Source: Pseudovirgaria hyperparasitica
Taxonomy: Eukaryota; Ascomycota; Dothideomycetes; Acrospermales; Acrospermaceae
Length of the DNA stretch: 64,000 nt
NCBI RefSeq assembly: GCF_010093815.1
Contig: NW_022985554.1
Coordinates: 342,999-406,998 of the forward strand
Direction: 5' to 3'
The notes below the pieces were generated by a model. The model did no database searches and was not told where the DNA came from. It saw nothing but the letters and a program-made list of their open reading frames with translations. Made by a program: the position numbers and the translations under genes. Within the stretch, counting starts at the first letter, position 1, and the number at the start of each line of letters is the position of its first letter. Below are positions 32,743-44,900 of the stretch, piece by piece.

Positions 32743-33556
32743 ATGGCCCCTTACACATCCGCGTTTTCCTCAACCAAGTAAGCTCCCTCCCACAGCTATC
32801 CAGCCTCCACTAACACGATTTCACCCCAGCCCACCACCCCAATCCAACCCCTCCAAAAGCAGGCAAAGGAGGATACGCAGGCGCCTCCAGCAGGCCGCCA
32901 CCTACGGCAAACCCTCCCGCAAAGTCCGCGCCCAGATCCGCCAAGCAAAGACCGAAAGATCCCTCGAGCAAAACACCCACATCGTCTACGCAACCAACGA
33001 CCCGGACAACGACGCCACACCTCCCACTCCAAGCCCACCACCCAACTCCCTCCCCTCACACTCCCCCTTCCCCTTCCTCGCCGCCCCCCGCGAGATCCGC
33101 CAACAAATCCTCTACCGCACCATCTCCTTCGCCGACCTCGCACAGCACAGCGTCCTGGAAATCGCCAAAGCAGTACAGGAATTGAGTACCGTGCACCCGT
33201 GCATAGCTGCGGATATGGAGTATGTGGCTGAATTGTGGGCCAAGGAGCGCGAGGAGAGCGTGCGGCTGCGGGATCTGGAGCGCGCGGATGTGCAGCGGCT
33301 TTTGGACTCGAACGATGAGTTTTTGAGGCGTGAGCTTGGGGTTGTTGGGGATGTAGCTGCGCGGAGGCGGAGGAGGAGGGAGGAAGTGCCGGTTGTTGTT
33401 GGTGGTGGTGGTGGTGGTGCTGCCAGGATGTTCAAGAGGGTTAGAAGGCCGCGGAAGTGCTGGAAGTGTGGGGAGAGGCATTTTGGGATTACGGTGAGGT
33501 GTCCGCGGGAGCTGAGAGAGAAGGCGCCGTGGTATGCGCTGAATATCAAGAAGTAG
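32743..33556 (+). CDS. Arg-rich protein with C-terminal zinc-knuckle-like motif
   Basis: A short first exon (32743-32777) is spliced over a 52-bp intron (GTAAGC to CCCCAG) to 32830-33556, in phase, giving 253 residues that start MAPYTSAFSSTNPPPQSNPS. I do not recognise a named family. Residues 15-60 are strongly basic (RQRRIRRRLQQ, KPSRKVRAQIR). A short segment FPFLAAPREIRQQILYRTI resembles the start of F-box-like domains (LP-EIR--I). A charged helix follows (about 150-190), then RRRRR and a polyglycine run. The C-terminus has CWKCGERHFGITVRCP, a C-x2-C-x4-H-x5-C arrangement close to the CCHC zinc knuckle (which spaces C-x2-C-x4-H-x4-C). Nucleic-acid binding is a fair guess, not shown. Confidence 0.7.
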
Positions 33557-34603
33557 CGAGGAAGAAATTGGAAGGGGTAGGGAAGGGGTTATATGAATCG
33601 CAAGATTGACTCTGCGAGGAATTTCTAGTAGAGAATATCAAGACTTGGTCGTGCTACTGGAGCATTCTATAACCAATACGTCTTGTCAAATGCATCAATC
33701 AAGACATAGGCCGCAAAATACTTCAACTAAGCCAGGTCATACCAAAACCCCCATTCTCAGCTCTACAAGCATCACACAAACCACCCATCCGCACACCCCT
33801 CCGAAGCAGTGACGCAGTTCTTAACAACCATCCTCCCAAGCAAGTTACTACACAAATCTTGAGATCTTCCAAGCACCTACCCAGCTTCCCCTCTCTCTCA
33901 AAAAACCCACTAAATCCCTCCTATCCCAGAAGTTCCACTTCCCCGTATCTCAAACAATGACAACGGAAAAAATCGCAGATTCACACCAAATAACGAGAGG
34001 CGCAAAGCCCAGTCAATTGGAATTTTCACCAGGGGGGGCAGTGTAGTTTGGCTGGAGAGTTGATGAAGACCTGGAGCTGTGCTACAGTATGTTGAATGAT
34101 ATTAGATTTTTTTTTCTCGCAGGCCGTGGGACTATACGTCTATCTGTGTTAGGCGTGAGCTTTTACTTTGTTTCTTTTCGCTATTAGATCGTGGTTTGAA
34201 TAGTTCTCTGCCAGCCTGTTGGATGGATGTATGTGGCCTGTGCCATGTGCCGGGGGAAGAATTTGCCGATGGTTGTTGATGACGTTTATGCGTGTATAGA
34301 CTAGACCGTAGAGTGGCTCAAATTCTTGGGTAGATTGTCACTATTTTTAAGGTATGGGCTTTCTAGAGCGATTAGGCTCGGCTTTAGGTTCAGGTCTCCT
34401 TTTGATTGATAGGCATTGACCAAGATTTCGCTAGATCAGAGAAGAGTGAGCGAACATTTGACCAATCTGCGAGGATATTAGACTTCTCCAAGAAGACGAA
34501 TGAATAGTATCGTGCTGGTCACGCACTGTTCTGCTGTACTTGTCTAGTCCGTGGTTGACAGATTTGACAGGTACCGAGAAAATTGGAATTGAAGAGTTCA
34601 TTT
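33557..34603. other. Convergent intergenic region
   Basis: 1047 bp between the stops of the zinc-knuckle gene (+) and the HET gene (-). No gene is supported. Confidence 0.55.
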
Positions 34604-36379
34604 TCAACCAGCAAGGCCATCTTCCGTCTCGGTATTTAGGTCTATGACATCTATTGGTATCATTCGAAACGTAGCTGTCGGGGTCTGAACGTCAATGTGA
34701 TCTCCCATGCTTACACGGAAGCCCGCCGATTCCTGTCGCAGTCTTCTTCGATGTAGTCTCCGAAGCGTAGGATCAGGATCGGAGCCGGAGTATAATTGCA
34801 CCCATTCCGAGGGAGAAACCCCAATCTGTAATGTTATCTTTGTGTTGTCATTGTTGATAAAATGTACGGTGAATGAACTACATGAGTCCGGTGTGCCATT
34901 CATGGAGCCTGTTAACGGGTGTTGACTATTCTTCTGAGGATTCAGGAAAAGAGACTGATCGATTGCAAAGATATTGTGGCCATTCTCTGGTAGTATGAAA
35001 GATCTCAAATCTTCATCCCACAGATGTTTCGGCTCAACTGCTTCGATCGATAATGAGGGAGGCAATGTGCGAAATACGGCGCCTCGTATCTCGGAGTTGA
35101 AAAATGATCGTACTCTCCTAAATGATGCATCTCTAGAAATGAAAACTGTTCGCAGTTTACACGCTTGTAGGTCATTTCGATGGATGAAGCGAACTATGGG
35201 TCGTGCTCGACCATAAAGACCCGGCCCAATGTAGTGGAGGGGGATTGTGGCCAGTTTATGAAGAGCAAACCGGGAGCGACAGGCGAGAACAGCCCAAACT
35301 TCGCGTGCAGGTTCACTAATTAGAAGGTCGACTTGCACCCCTCTATTCGTGAGAATGGATGGTGCTTTGACTGTCGACAATTCATCCGGCACAATATTTC
35401 CAGAGTCGCGGAATTCCGACGGATCAGAGGCGAATGCTGGTCTGCTGAACTCGCCCGAATCTGGAGCATAGAGCCCAAATGTAAAGTCATCATTGAAGTG
35501 AAAAACTCGTCCCCAGGCAAGCATTGACTGGTCATCCGAGATTCTCATGATTTCTTCTTGCAGTCTGCCAAAAGCTCGATTCCCTTCACCATACAACAAA
35601 GGCATGTTCACCTGGAAAATCCCAAGCAGGCTGTAGGCATTATCTTCAATACGAGTGGTGGTTCGATCCGAAGCCCAGGACATCTTGTAAGCAACACTGG
35701 CCTTTTTGAGATTTTGTCGAACGTCTGCAGGATTTATACCCGGGCCCTCTCTATTCAAAAATTCGACTCCGATCTTGGTCCTAGATGAAACCTCCTCGGC
35801 ACGGTCATACCGTGATCCCAGTTTTCGCCACTTCCTGCTATAGAACATCAAGTTATTTGGGGCGATCAGTTCCTGTAGAGTCCAGCCACGCGTAAACCAA
35901 CGACTTTCTGAAATTCCTGCGTCGCCCTCAATATCGGAGAGGTAAGCATAGCAAAGAGTGCTGCATCGATACCAGTCAAACATCGAGTTGATGGCCTCCG
36001 AGAGCTCAGCACTGCTTTTTTTATCAATACAACACGTATCGACCCAAACCCAGTCAAGTCCATCACACAAGGCCTGTTTACACGTGAGCTCGATCTTCTT
36101 AAAACCGGGCTTTCGAGACGCAATCCTCAGGTCGGCCATATCCTCAAAGAGCACCTCACCATCTGGCAGCCAAGTATGGGACAGGATGGCGTACTCAGGC
36201 ACCATGGTGCCAACGAACTCTCGAAGAGTGTGGGTCGTGGCATTCATGAGCCTTATGTTTGAGGTCACATGGCGTGAAGGTTTGAGCTCTCTTTGACCTT
36301 CTTCTGTTGATTTTACCAAGTTAGCTGAGTAGTCACTTTCACAATCAGGCAAATCTGCGTCGGCAGCGCTATCGACCAT
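34604..36379 (-). CDS. HET-domain (heterokaryon incompatibility) protein
   Basis: Single-exon gene of 591 residues, ATG at 36379. The HET domain spans about residues 63-210: YAILSHTWLPDGEVLFEDM, the central WVWVDTCCIDKKSSAELSEA block, and SRWFTRGWTLQELIAP, the classic three conserved stretches. Further on, the RIEDNAYSLLGIFQVNMPLLYGEG segment is the usual continuation. The C-terminal half has no recognised domain, and there is no WD40 or ankyrin array. HET proteins trigger growth arrest or cell death when incompatible fungi fuse; many copies of unknown partner exist in Pezizomycotina. The gene looks intact with a plain frame. No NLR-like gene lies beside it. Confidence 0.92.
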   Translation of the reverse strand: MVDSAADADLPDCESDYSANLVKSTEEGQRELKPSRHVTSNIRLMNATTHTLREFVGTMVPEYAILSHTWLPDGEVLFEDMADLRIASRKPGFKKIELTCKQALCDGLDWVWVDTCCIDKKSSAELSEAINSMFDWYRCSTLCYAYLSDIEGDAGISESRWFTRGWTLQELIAPNNLMFYSRKWRKLGSRYDRAEEVSSRTKIGVEFLNREGPGINPADVRQNLKKASVAYKMSWASDRTTTRIEDNAYSLLGIFQVNMPLLYGEGNRAFGRLQEEIMRISDDQSMLAWGRVFHFNDDFTFGLYAPDSGEFSRPAFASDPSEFRDSGNIVPDELSTVKAPSILTNRGVQVDLLISEPAREVWAVLACRSRFALHKLATIPLHYIGPGLYGRARPIVRFIHRNDLQACKLRTVFISRDASFRRVRSFFNSEIRGAVFRTLPPSLSIEAVEPKHLWDEDLRSFILPENGHNIFAIDQSLFLNPQKNSQHPLTGSMNGTPDSCSSFTVHFINNDNTKITLQIGVSPSEWVQLYSGSDPDPTLRRLHRRRLRQESAGFRVSMGDHIDVQTPTATFRMIPIDVIDLNTETEDGLAG

Positions 36380-36987
36380 CGCGGAGATGTTGATAAGCGA
36401 GGGAGAGATATCAGAGCTACTCGTAGAGTCTGTCTAGCCTCGAATGGACGAGCTCATCCGGGGGATTTGAAGCGTTGACTTGTGCTACTGCTGAAAGCGG
36501 ATACACTTGATGCGGACGAGGTCGAAGCTGAAGACGCCGGTCGTAACCTTTGAAAGTTGAGATAGTACCCTCGTACCTACCTACCTAGGTCGTTAAGCGA
36601 GTACTGACTAAGCTGACCGCCTTCAGAAAACATCATTCTCCCACCTCTGTCATGAGCATCAGAAAGATGAGAGGTATTAGTAGATTGTGTAAATAGTCGA
36701 TATCCAAATCCAGATAGCGAGCGCTGAGATTTTTAAGCCCAGAGCATCAATGTCCATTAACAAACAAAATCCCTCCCTAGGCATCGCTCTAATCTAGATG
36801 ATGGCATATACAGAGGTGCATCGGGGTATATACCCAAGCTGATATAAAACGATTGAGTTAAACGCCGATTCACACAGTAGACTCCACCCAAGTACTATGA
36901 GATGCCGATCCCAAGTTATGCTGTACATTCGTAAAACGTGTCTTTAGAGATTCGCTGTGTTTAGCTTTTGTGACGTTGTAGCGAAAA
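36380..36987. other. Spacer between HET gene and GT25-like gene
   Basis: 608 bp upstream of the HET start and downstream of the glycosyltransferase stop. It includes a short CTAC run near 36578. Nothing else is seen. Confidence 0.5.
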
Positions 36988-38290
36988 TCAGGAATTATTC
37001 GGTAAGTCTCGGCCAGGTTTTAGACACTTTCCACCGCGCCCTACGTTTTGACGTAGGGAATCGAGTTGCTTTTTGTTGCCGTCGGCAAAGGCGAAATGTC
37101 CATGCCAGAAGCCGCAGCCAATGTTTGACGTCTCACCACGCTGAGTGACTTGATCGGCACCTGCCATATCGACTGGTGGGATACCAACCTTGTTGCCTTT
37201 CTTTGCTTCTTCATTGGCGATCTCACTATCACCAGGCATGTGATGGAAGAATTCCGGGTTGACCGTGTAGCATTTCAGTCCCTCAGCGCCGACCTTGTCC
37301 ACTGATGACGAATAACCACGCATGCAGGACTGAAGAATGCCAACATCGTAAGCGCGTGGTGCATCTCTGGTGTCTGGTGGTGGTTCTTTAGCCGGAGCCA
37401 ACACGTTCATGATCTTCCAGGCTGCAGGCCGAGTTACAGCGTATGCGAAGGTGCAGAGCGGAAATCGGGATCTATGGAAGAGGCGATTCTGTTCAGGTAC
37501 TTCGAGTGCTTTAAGTAAGTCCGCAGTGAATGGATGCAGATTTTCGTTTGTTGGCAGAGAATGGTCAAGCCACATCTCATGCGGCATGTCCTGGAGGTCT
37601 GCCGGGGACTGATGGCCCACCCCAACGCCTTGGTCAAGACCTTGAAAGTAGTCTCCGCAGTGACCAATGTAAAGCAGGTCCCAGGTGTTCGGATCACCCC
37701 AGTAGTAATTCATCCCTCTAGAGGTAGACGCTGGCGCAAGAAGAGACCGAGCCGCGTGGGCAGCAAGTGGGACTTGAAGGGAACGCAGGTGTATATCCCA
37801 ATCCACATCGTCTTCTATGATCAAAGCGGTCTCGAGTCCGGAGTCCAGAAACCTGTATAGCAGATTAGCGTGAGTGTGGCTTATCAGGCCATACGTACCA
37901 CTTCAAGGCATTGTGGTGACCAAGCCAGGCCAAGATAGAGCCAGGGCCCATAGTAGACTCTGGGCCATATTTGAACTTCTCGATGTCTGCATCGCCATAC
38001 TTTGGTTGGCGTGGTATTGTTATGTCAATCTCGGTCACGTTGGCGGCTTGCATAAGAGCGTGGCGTCGAGGAGACCCATCTCTTGATACAGCTAGGATAG
38101 CACCAAAACCCAGAGTGGTATTTGCCCTTGCATGAGTATTCAGATCGTCCTGATCAGTATGCGCCGACGGGCCTGGCGAAGGTGCGGGCGCAAAGGAGGC
38201 GTGGTCGCGAGCGCGATAAGAGTAGAATACCAGGGCAGCGATGGCGAAGAAGAGGAGCAGTTGGATCGGACGCGCTCGGAGAGCGGGCAT
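36988..38290 (-). CDS. GT25-like type II membrane glycosyltransferase
   Basis: Exons 38290-37899 and 37852-36988 give 418 residues (donor GTACGT, acceptor TATACAG, phase preserved). The start MPALRARPIQLLLFFAIAAL is a type II signal-anchor, so the catalytic domain would face the Golgi lumen. The domain begins GAILAVSRDGSPRRHALMQA, as in GT25 (LPS glycosyltransferase-like) enzymes. It includes WLGHHNALKW and ETALIIEDDVDWD (Glu144-Asp146), the acidic (D/E)DD motif that binds metal and sugar nucleotide. Later motifs are NTWDLLYIGHCGDYF and AYDVGILQSCMRGYS. The donor and acceptor sugars cannot be told from sequence. A hexanucleotide repeat lies about 130 bp upstream of the start. Confidence 0.85.
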
Positions 38291-38421
38291 TGCTGTTATA
38301 AGGGTACAGGATGGCGCATTGCCTTTGAAGACACTGCGCAGGCGACAATGTGAGGCCTGAGGTAGAGGGTAGAGGAGGGAGAGGAGGAGGAGCTGGTAGT
38401 TGCGTCAGTGGTGTTCGTGGC

Positions 38422-38496
38422 GGTGATGGTGATGGTGATGGTGATGGTGATGGTGATGGTGATGGTGATGGTGATGGTGATGGTGATGGTGATGAT
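38422..38496. repeat. Hexanucleotide microsatellite (GGTGAT)n, about 12 copies
   Basis: Nearly perfect GGTGAT repeats, upstream of the GT25-like gene on the strand opposite to it. A short frame reads through it as a two-residue repeat, but this is repeat-derived and not a gene. Confidence 0.9.
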
Positions 38497-38765
38497 GATG
38501 TGGTGGAGAGACGCGGAGTTGGGCGGGTGAAGTCTCACTCACTCACTCGCTCACCACCAGCAGAACGCAGGAAGGTAAGATGACGGACAAGGATGAGAGT
38601 TGGGTACAGGTATCTTCCAGGTTGTTGCTTGCAGATGAGGATGCAGATTCAGCGCATGCAAGCCCGGGACTCGCGTGAGGAAGTTCGAGCAGGGAAATCT
38701 GGGGAGTTCTGCCGCAGCCGGTTCATCCAGTTAGCGAAAGCCCACTAATTAACGATACCAAAGAT

Positions 38766-38803
38766 GGACAGGTGGACAGGTGGGCAAGTGGGCAGGTGGG
38801 CAG
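38766..38803. repeat. Short decamer-like repeat (GGACAGGTGG-related)
   Basis: Four imperfect tandem copies of a GG(A/G)CAGGT(G)-type unit lie in the same intergenic region. Confidence 0.6.
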
Positions 38804-40196
38804 CCTCCAGTAATTAGCCCCTTTGTGTGGCGGGTCGAGGTTCTACAGTATAATCACTATTAGGTACTAATTAGTAGGTAGTAGACGATATTCCCACTCC
38901 AGGTATGATGATGACATCCATGCTCGTTCCATTCTGCTTGCCCGAGGTCCACACAACACCAAACTTGATAATGCGCCCACTCGACGTGTCAGACCATCCA
39001 TCTGTGTGTTATTGATGTCGGAGATCCTTGAAACTTTGACGAAAGGAGAGCCTCCACCAGCTAACGCCCTGGCTGCTCTGTTTCGAGTTTGACATTAGCA
39101 TTGACAGCTAGCTGATTGTGACCACTCTCTGTGCCTCTGTATGTCATCGCCATCGGCATTTTACAAGACATTCTGTCATGCTCAATGATGCACGGCCATG
39201 TCCATATATAGAATAGATATAGCATCATGCTGCTGGACCAGAGTAATTAGATAGTCATATTCACATTATAGTATAATGCATTACTTTGAAGAAAAGATAA
39301 TAAGTAGGCTTCGAATTTTATTATATTGCTATAAATATAATTTGTTAGTAACTGGAAGAGACTAGTGATAGATACAATACATTACTGATGACTAAACCTC
39401 TCCTAAGCTTCCAGTGCCCTGCATTAAGTTCTATTATTACCTGGTGTGTTTCACGTCTACTAATTAGGCTATGCCATACATGGAGCCTTTCTGTAGCATA
39501 ATTCTGTCCTTCTACGCTTTTGCAGGTTAACCGTATCAAGTTCTCTACCTATCAAACTTTATACGTGAGCCTATGGACTATCCTATTATAGAATACATGG
39601 ATAGTTACCCCATTCTTCTGCGGTTGAACTTACTGCTTACTTAGAGTCGCCTCGAACTATTCTTCATCTTACAAGATAGCTCTCTATTATATTAGCTAGA
39701 ACTCTACTATGCAAGCGAGACTAAGAGGCTTGATATAAGGAAAGACACTGGCCGGAATACTATACCTAGCTTACTTAGTAGATTGTACTCGTATTACTAT
39801 AAAGTACTAATTCGAAGACTCCTTAGTAACTGCTCCTAATAAACCATCTAAGCTATTCCGTGACCTCATGTTTGAAGATGCGCAGGCTGCGATACTTACG
39901 CCTCTCTTCATACCAACACTCCTACACAGCGTCTCCTCTTTCAAACAGCTGCCACCTTGTTTCCATCAACTAGCCAGTATCGACGAAAGATCGCCGACAT
40001 CGATTCGACCATGCAACCTCGAAGCTATTGCTCGTAATAGTGTCGCCGCCCCCTAGATTCTTCGCTCTTTGACTCGTCCGTCCGAATTCGTACAACCGCG
40101 ATTCGCGACCGACTCATATTTTTCGCGTAACGGTGACCATCCAGCCTCCATGTGTTCAGTCTTGTAGTCAATACTGGCCTGAGACTCCCTCTCGAC

Positions 40197-41995
40197 ATGG
40201 CAACACTGGGGTCACCCTCACCTCCGGCTTCTCCGTCATCTCGCCGCCGTCGAAACTTCGCACGCAAATGCGAGCGCTTTTGTTGTAATATCATCCTGTA
40301 TTTCCCTCTCTCTTTCGTCTATGGCTTGACAACATGGGCTGTTTGGGTGGCGGTAAATATTGGCTTGACCCCGAGCAAGGCCTGGACAGGTACGCTGGCT
40401 TGAACTCAAATATAAAGAAGACATGTTGACGCGGGTCAGGTCACTCTTCCAACGCTCTTGCGATCTCCCTCTACCTCCTGTTGAACTGGAGTTATACCAC
40501 CTCCGTATTCACGAATCCTGGCTCTCCGTCTGACCTCAAATCTGGCTATAGCCAACTCCCCACTACCGAAACGCCCGCTTATAGTTCCTTCACCGTCAAG
40601 TCCAACGGTGACATACGATTCTGTAAGAAGTGCCAAACGAAGAAGCCTGACAGATCACATCATTGCTCAACCTGCAATAGATGTGTATTGAAAATGGACC
40701 ACCATTGCCCATGGTTGGCTACTTGCGTCGGCCTACGAAACTACAAAGCGTTCCTTCTGTTCTTAATATATGTCTCGCTGTTCTGCTGGGCTTGCTTTGC
40801 AGTCTCAATGACTTGGCTATACAGTGAAATTTTCTCTGGTGGGCAATACATGGAGTCACTTATGCCTGTCAATTTTATCCTCTTGGCAGTGCTGTCAGGC
40901 ATAATCGGGCTGGTCATTACTGGTTTCTCTGCCTGGCACATATATTTGGCAGTGACAAATTACACTACCATCGAGAAACTAGAGAGGACGCGCTACCTGT
41001 CACCGCTCCGCAAATCCATGCAATACCACCCACCTGATCGTAATTACATCCACGCAAACGGTGGTCGTCAGACCATCGGCGACCAGATCCATGAGATACA
41101 CGCCAATGCGCTACCTGGGATTCTTCGTCCAGAAGAAGGCCAAGACTCAAGATCTGTATCGCCGGCAATGAATGGCGGCTCTCCAGCTCAACAATCACTG
41201 CGCAGAAATTACCATCACAACTCAGAACAACAAAGAGAAGTAGACCGGTATGAGGAATACTTGAACGAGCAAGACATGGAGAGCTTACCACACGCCTTTG
41301 ACCTGGGCTGGAGGCGGAATTTGGCTCATGTCTTCGGCGACAATGCACTACTATGGCCCGTGCCGATTTCTACAACTATCGGGGATGGATGGTCGTGGGA
41401 GCCCAGCCCCAAATGGACGAGAGCACGCGATCAAATACGACGGCATCGCGAAGCTCAAACTCGAGCTCAGAAAGAGCGGGAACGAGCCGCGGGATGGGGC
41501 CATGAGAGTGACACAGATGGCCTAAATATCCCAAAACCGAACTGGTACGGCTACTCCGCAGGCAGCCAGGATGATGGCGAGGATGGCAGGTACTTGACGA
41601 CCAGCAGTGGGGTTACCACCGTAAGAGGTGCTGGCCGTCGCTCGCCTGGGAAGGCAGACAGCATATTAGGCCGCCTGCCCGGCACGTATATCGAAGATGG
41701 CCAGGGCACGCCAATGCAAGACCTCGGTCGGCGAAGGGGCAGGCACGACGACGCCGATCTATTCGAGGATGAAAACTACGACACAAGCAGTGACGAAGAC
41801 CACGCGAAGCGGAAGTCAGTGCCACCCCCAAAAGCGTACCCGATAGCTAAAGCCAGCTCTACCACGTCGAATTGGAATGACGTGCCTGATGAGTACCTGA
41901 ATGGAGAGAGCAGGGGTCGGACAGGCACGTCCTCGCGCAGCCGTGACCGGCGGACACGAAACGAGCAGGACTGGGATAGTTGGAGCCCGCGGTGA
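40197..41995 (+). CDS. PFA3: DHHC palmitoyltransferase, Pfa3-like
   Basis: Exons 40197-40389 and 40440-41995 (donor GTACGC, acceptor GGTCAG) give 582 residues. There are four hydrophobic segments: about residues 30-52, 68-82, 173-197 and 210-238. Between the second and third lies the cysteine-rich domain with [20 protein letters not shown] and the DHHC motif (residues 151-154) followed by [13 protein letters not shown]. The Asp-His-His-Cys cysteine takes up palmitate and passes it to a cysteine of the target. The protein resembles yeast Pfa3, which palmitoylates Vac8 at the vacuole, but the long hydrophilic C-tail (about 340 residues, Arg/Asp/Ser-rich) is filamentous-fungal; a Pfa4 or Akr assignment is less likely. 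The start is the ATG at 40197. Confidence 0.9.
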
Positions 41996-44900
41996 AGAAG
42001 GAGTGTTTGTTCCCTGAATGTTTTTCAATGTTTTGTCTACCAAATGCATTTCTGATAGCGTATTTTGGATGCATTTTTTGGGGGCTAGCGTGATTAATCA
42101 GAATCATCATTACTCAAAGAAGAAATCCGTTGCTATATCCTTCCGCTTCCTTTTATAGGTCGCGGGGTAGCTTTGTTCCCTTGACTATTTTGCACACACC
42201 AAAGACCTTTTTGAATCCTCTGCCGCTGGTGAATTATGTTCACCACTAGGGTCATAAAAGGCCATCCATCATGGCCCGGCACAGACGATGTGAAGAGTAA
42301 GAATAGCTCAGCTTTGTAAGACTCTATAAAGCCTTTTGCTTCCAAGAGACTTTTGGATGGGTCAATATGGGTGATTATCCTCAATTTGAGAGGAAATTTA
42401 ACAGAAACCAAAGATTTGAATATAATTAGCGATAAAGATGCCCGAACACTTCCAAATTCGCAGGCATAGCGAAGACCAACGTGAAGTCCTCAGTAGGCAT
42501 AGCTACGTCGACACCCCAAAGATCGAGCACCGAAAGAGTATCCAAGCTGGAGGTTACTCTATTTTATTCGTACCTATCTACCTACGTAGCTACCGATGTG
42601 TGATCCCGCGGCATGCATGCATAGATAGGTGGGTAATGTAAACATAGGATCCGCATTCTTCATCTTCCTACGATATCCATCTGCAGAAAGGTTCAAAGCC
42701 CATATTGTCGATGTGTAATGTAGCGATTGCCGCAGCAGCATGATATTGGAAGTTACATGATTCGAGACACTTAGCTATCTGAGCTGGAATCTATCTTATT
42801 TGTCGCGACATGCCCCGGTCCCTCTTTCTTCTCAAGCTGACTATATGGTTGGGACGAGATGACGATCTTTGAGGGGGGTTATATTGTTGGGAGTCGGGAC
42901 TGCGTTTCGCAACCCTAGATGGTTATATATATATACGGGATCACGAGCTTTGTGGTGGGAGGATTCATATACATCTATACCTATTTACCGGATTCGGTTC
43001 TTCCCACGCTCAAGATTCTGGGAAGACTCAGCGCCATCCTCGGCTTCTGGTTCCGGTCTATGGGGACTGTGTTATGAACTCTTGGGATTGAAGGGGGCTG
43101 GTGGACTAGGGGTTTGTGACATGAGCAGCGCTCTTCGCTCTTTCGGGGGCCCTGAACGGTCTAATGGCAATATATCTTAGCAATAATAAGGGTTAGTGAT
43201 GCATTCTTCTCGTGTTATTGAAGGGGTATTTAGGTTCGAGACGAGGTGGCTTGAGACGTGTGCTGAAGGTAAGTGGCAGACGGAGACACTGGGAGAGCTG
43301 GGATACAAGTTCTAAGTGGCAATATGGTGTGTGTGACTGGTTTGGCGTTTCTTGGTAGGTTATCTTCGTCAAGGATAGACTCGAGATTCTGCGATGTGTG
43401 ACTTTCCTTCATGCGTAAGCTGTCTCAAAGCCCTGACTTCATGATATATGGAATGGAAATGATTCTATACATGGAGTGAGATATGAGAAGACAGGACTAA
43501 AACAATGTACTTTAATAAGGATGAAAAATATTAGACCATGTCCTCTTTGACGACTATGGTCATGGATCTCGAAAGATCAGAAGGTCAATACCATAATACA
43601 TCCACTGTGTGGAACAATCATGGATACTCTACAGATCCATCTGGTTTCAGTATAGGAATCTAGTGATATCCGTTGCTCGTCCCTTTCACCATGGACAGAG
43701 GCCTGCAATGGTAAGATATCCTATGCAAACTACAGGCTTTATGGGATAGTCGATGCTGGTTACGTCCTGGTTGCTCCCATGAGATCTAATTGCGAATGTA
43801 TTAATGCTCGTTCTGGGCAATTTCCAGCTATGAATAGAAGAAGATAGAGAAAATAGGTATTGTCTCGTTTGTGCAACCGTGATGTAGACAGCAGTGACAA
43901 TAGCACGAAAGTAAGCCTGGGCATCTACTTCTAGATGTGTTTCCCAGTGCATAGGTATGTAATATCATCTCTTGATATTGTCCAGGTCAGGTCTATCATC
44001 TATCAATGCAGCAGCATGTTGACCATGTACTACCGCCGTGAGGGTCTCATTTGTGATATCCCAATAGTCACCATGTGCGTGGAGTAAACATGCATGTCCG
44101 CGAAGTAACTGGAGCGGGACGACTTTGCACGATAATACTGCTTCTCATCCCAAGCGTCGCAACAGGTAATGCACAGGCGGTCTAATATCGTAGTCAAGAG
44201 CCATGCACCCCACAACGTATCAGTACGGTGTTGCAAAGGTGTTTCATAGAGGAAGTGGCATTGGAAAGGCCGTGAAGGTTTAGCTATGAGCTTTTTAGTC
44301 ACGACGATACAGGGGCTACTATTAGGGGTGGAAGTATCATGGAAAGTACTCTACAAGAAACACAGTACGTATGACCTTTGATCCTTGTTAGATGACAGTT
44401 CATGTTGATCGATGTGTGGTTGGTGCTGTCGAATGCAAGAACTACATCTTGGCGCTAGTACGTGAACGACCGATCGCAAGTCAAAGCTACAGTTTAAGTT
44501 TAAACTCGACCTCTCTCAGTTTCAGCTTTGTCTCATCTAACATAACACAACAACCTGCCAACTTCAACCTTTCGCACATAGCACCTGAGATCGTTAGATG
44601 GACGCGTCGAAGCAGCCACTTTAATTAGTGGCTTCGCGATCTCCCGATCTCGAACGGTCGGACATCTGCAAGCTCAAACCCCGGCCGAGTTTTCCGGTCG
44701 CGGCGAGGGATACATTCTAGAATCTACGCGAAAATCAAGGCTACTTTGACGTCGTCTACACTACCGCGAGGCGAGATATGGGCCCCACTCTGGAGACCTA
44801 GTCATGATCTCGTTCCGACTCTGGAATGCCTAGGATTGCATCATGGCAATGTGCGTGACCTCAGGGCAAAACTCAAGATAATTAGCACCTCGGCGGACAG

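Larger units (their letters stand above)
38291..40196. other. Long divergent intergenic region
   Basis: 1.9 kb between the GT25-like start (minus) and the PFA3 start (plus). It holds the (GGTGAT)n tract at 38422-38496, a G/T-rich decamer repeat at 38766-38803, and an AT-rich stretch at about 39200-39860 with many TpA but also some CpA, possibly a lightly RIP-touched relic. No gene is supported. Confidence 0.5.

Noticed and set aside
38296-38583. Open frames through the GGTGAT repeat
   Set aside because: They encode only a two-residue repeat plus flanks; repeat-derived.
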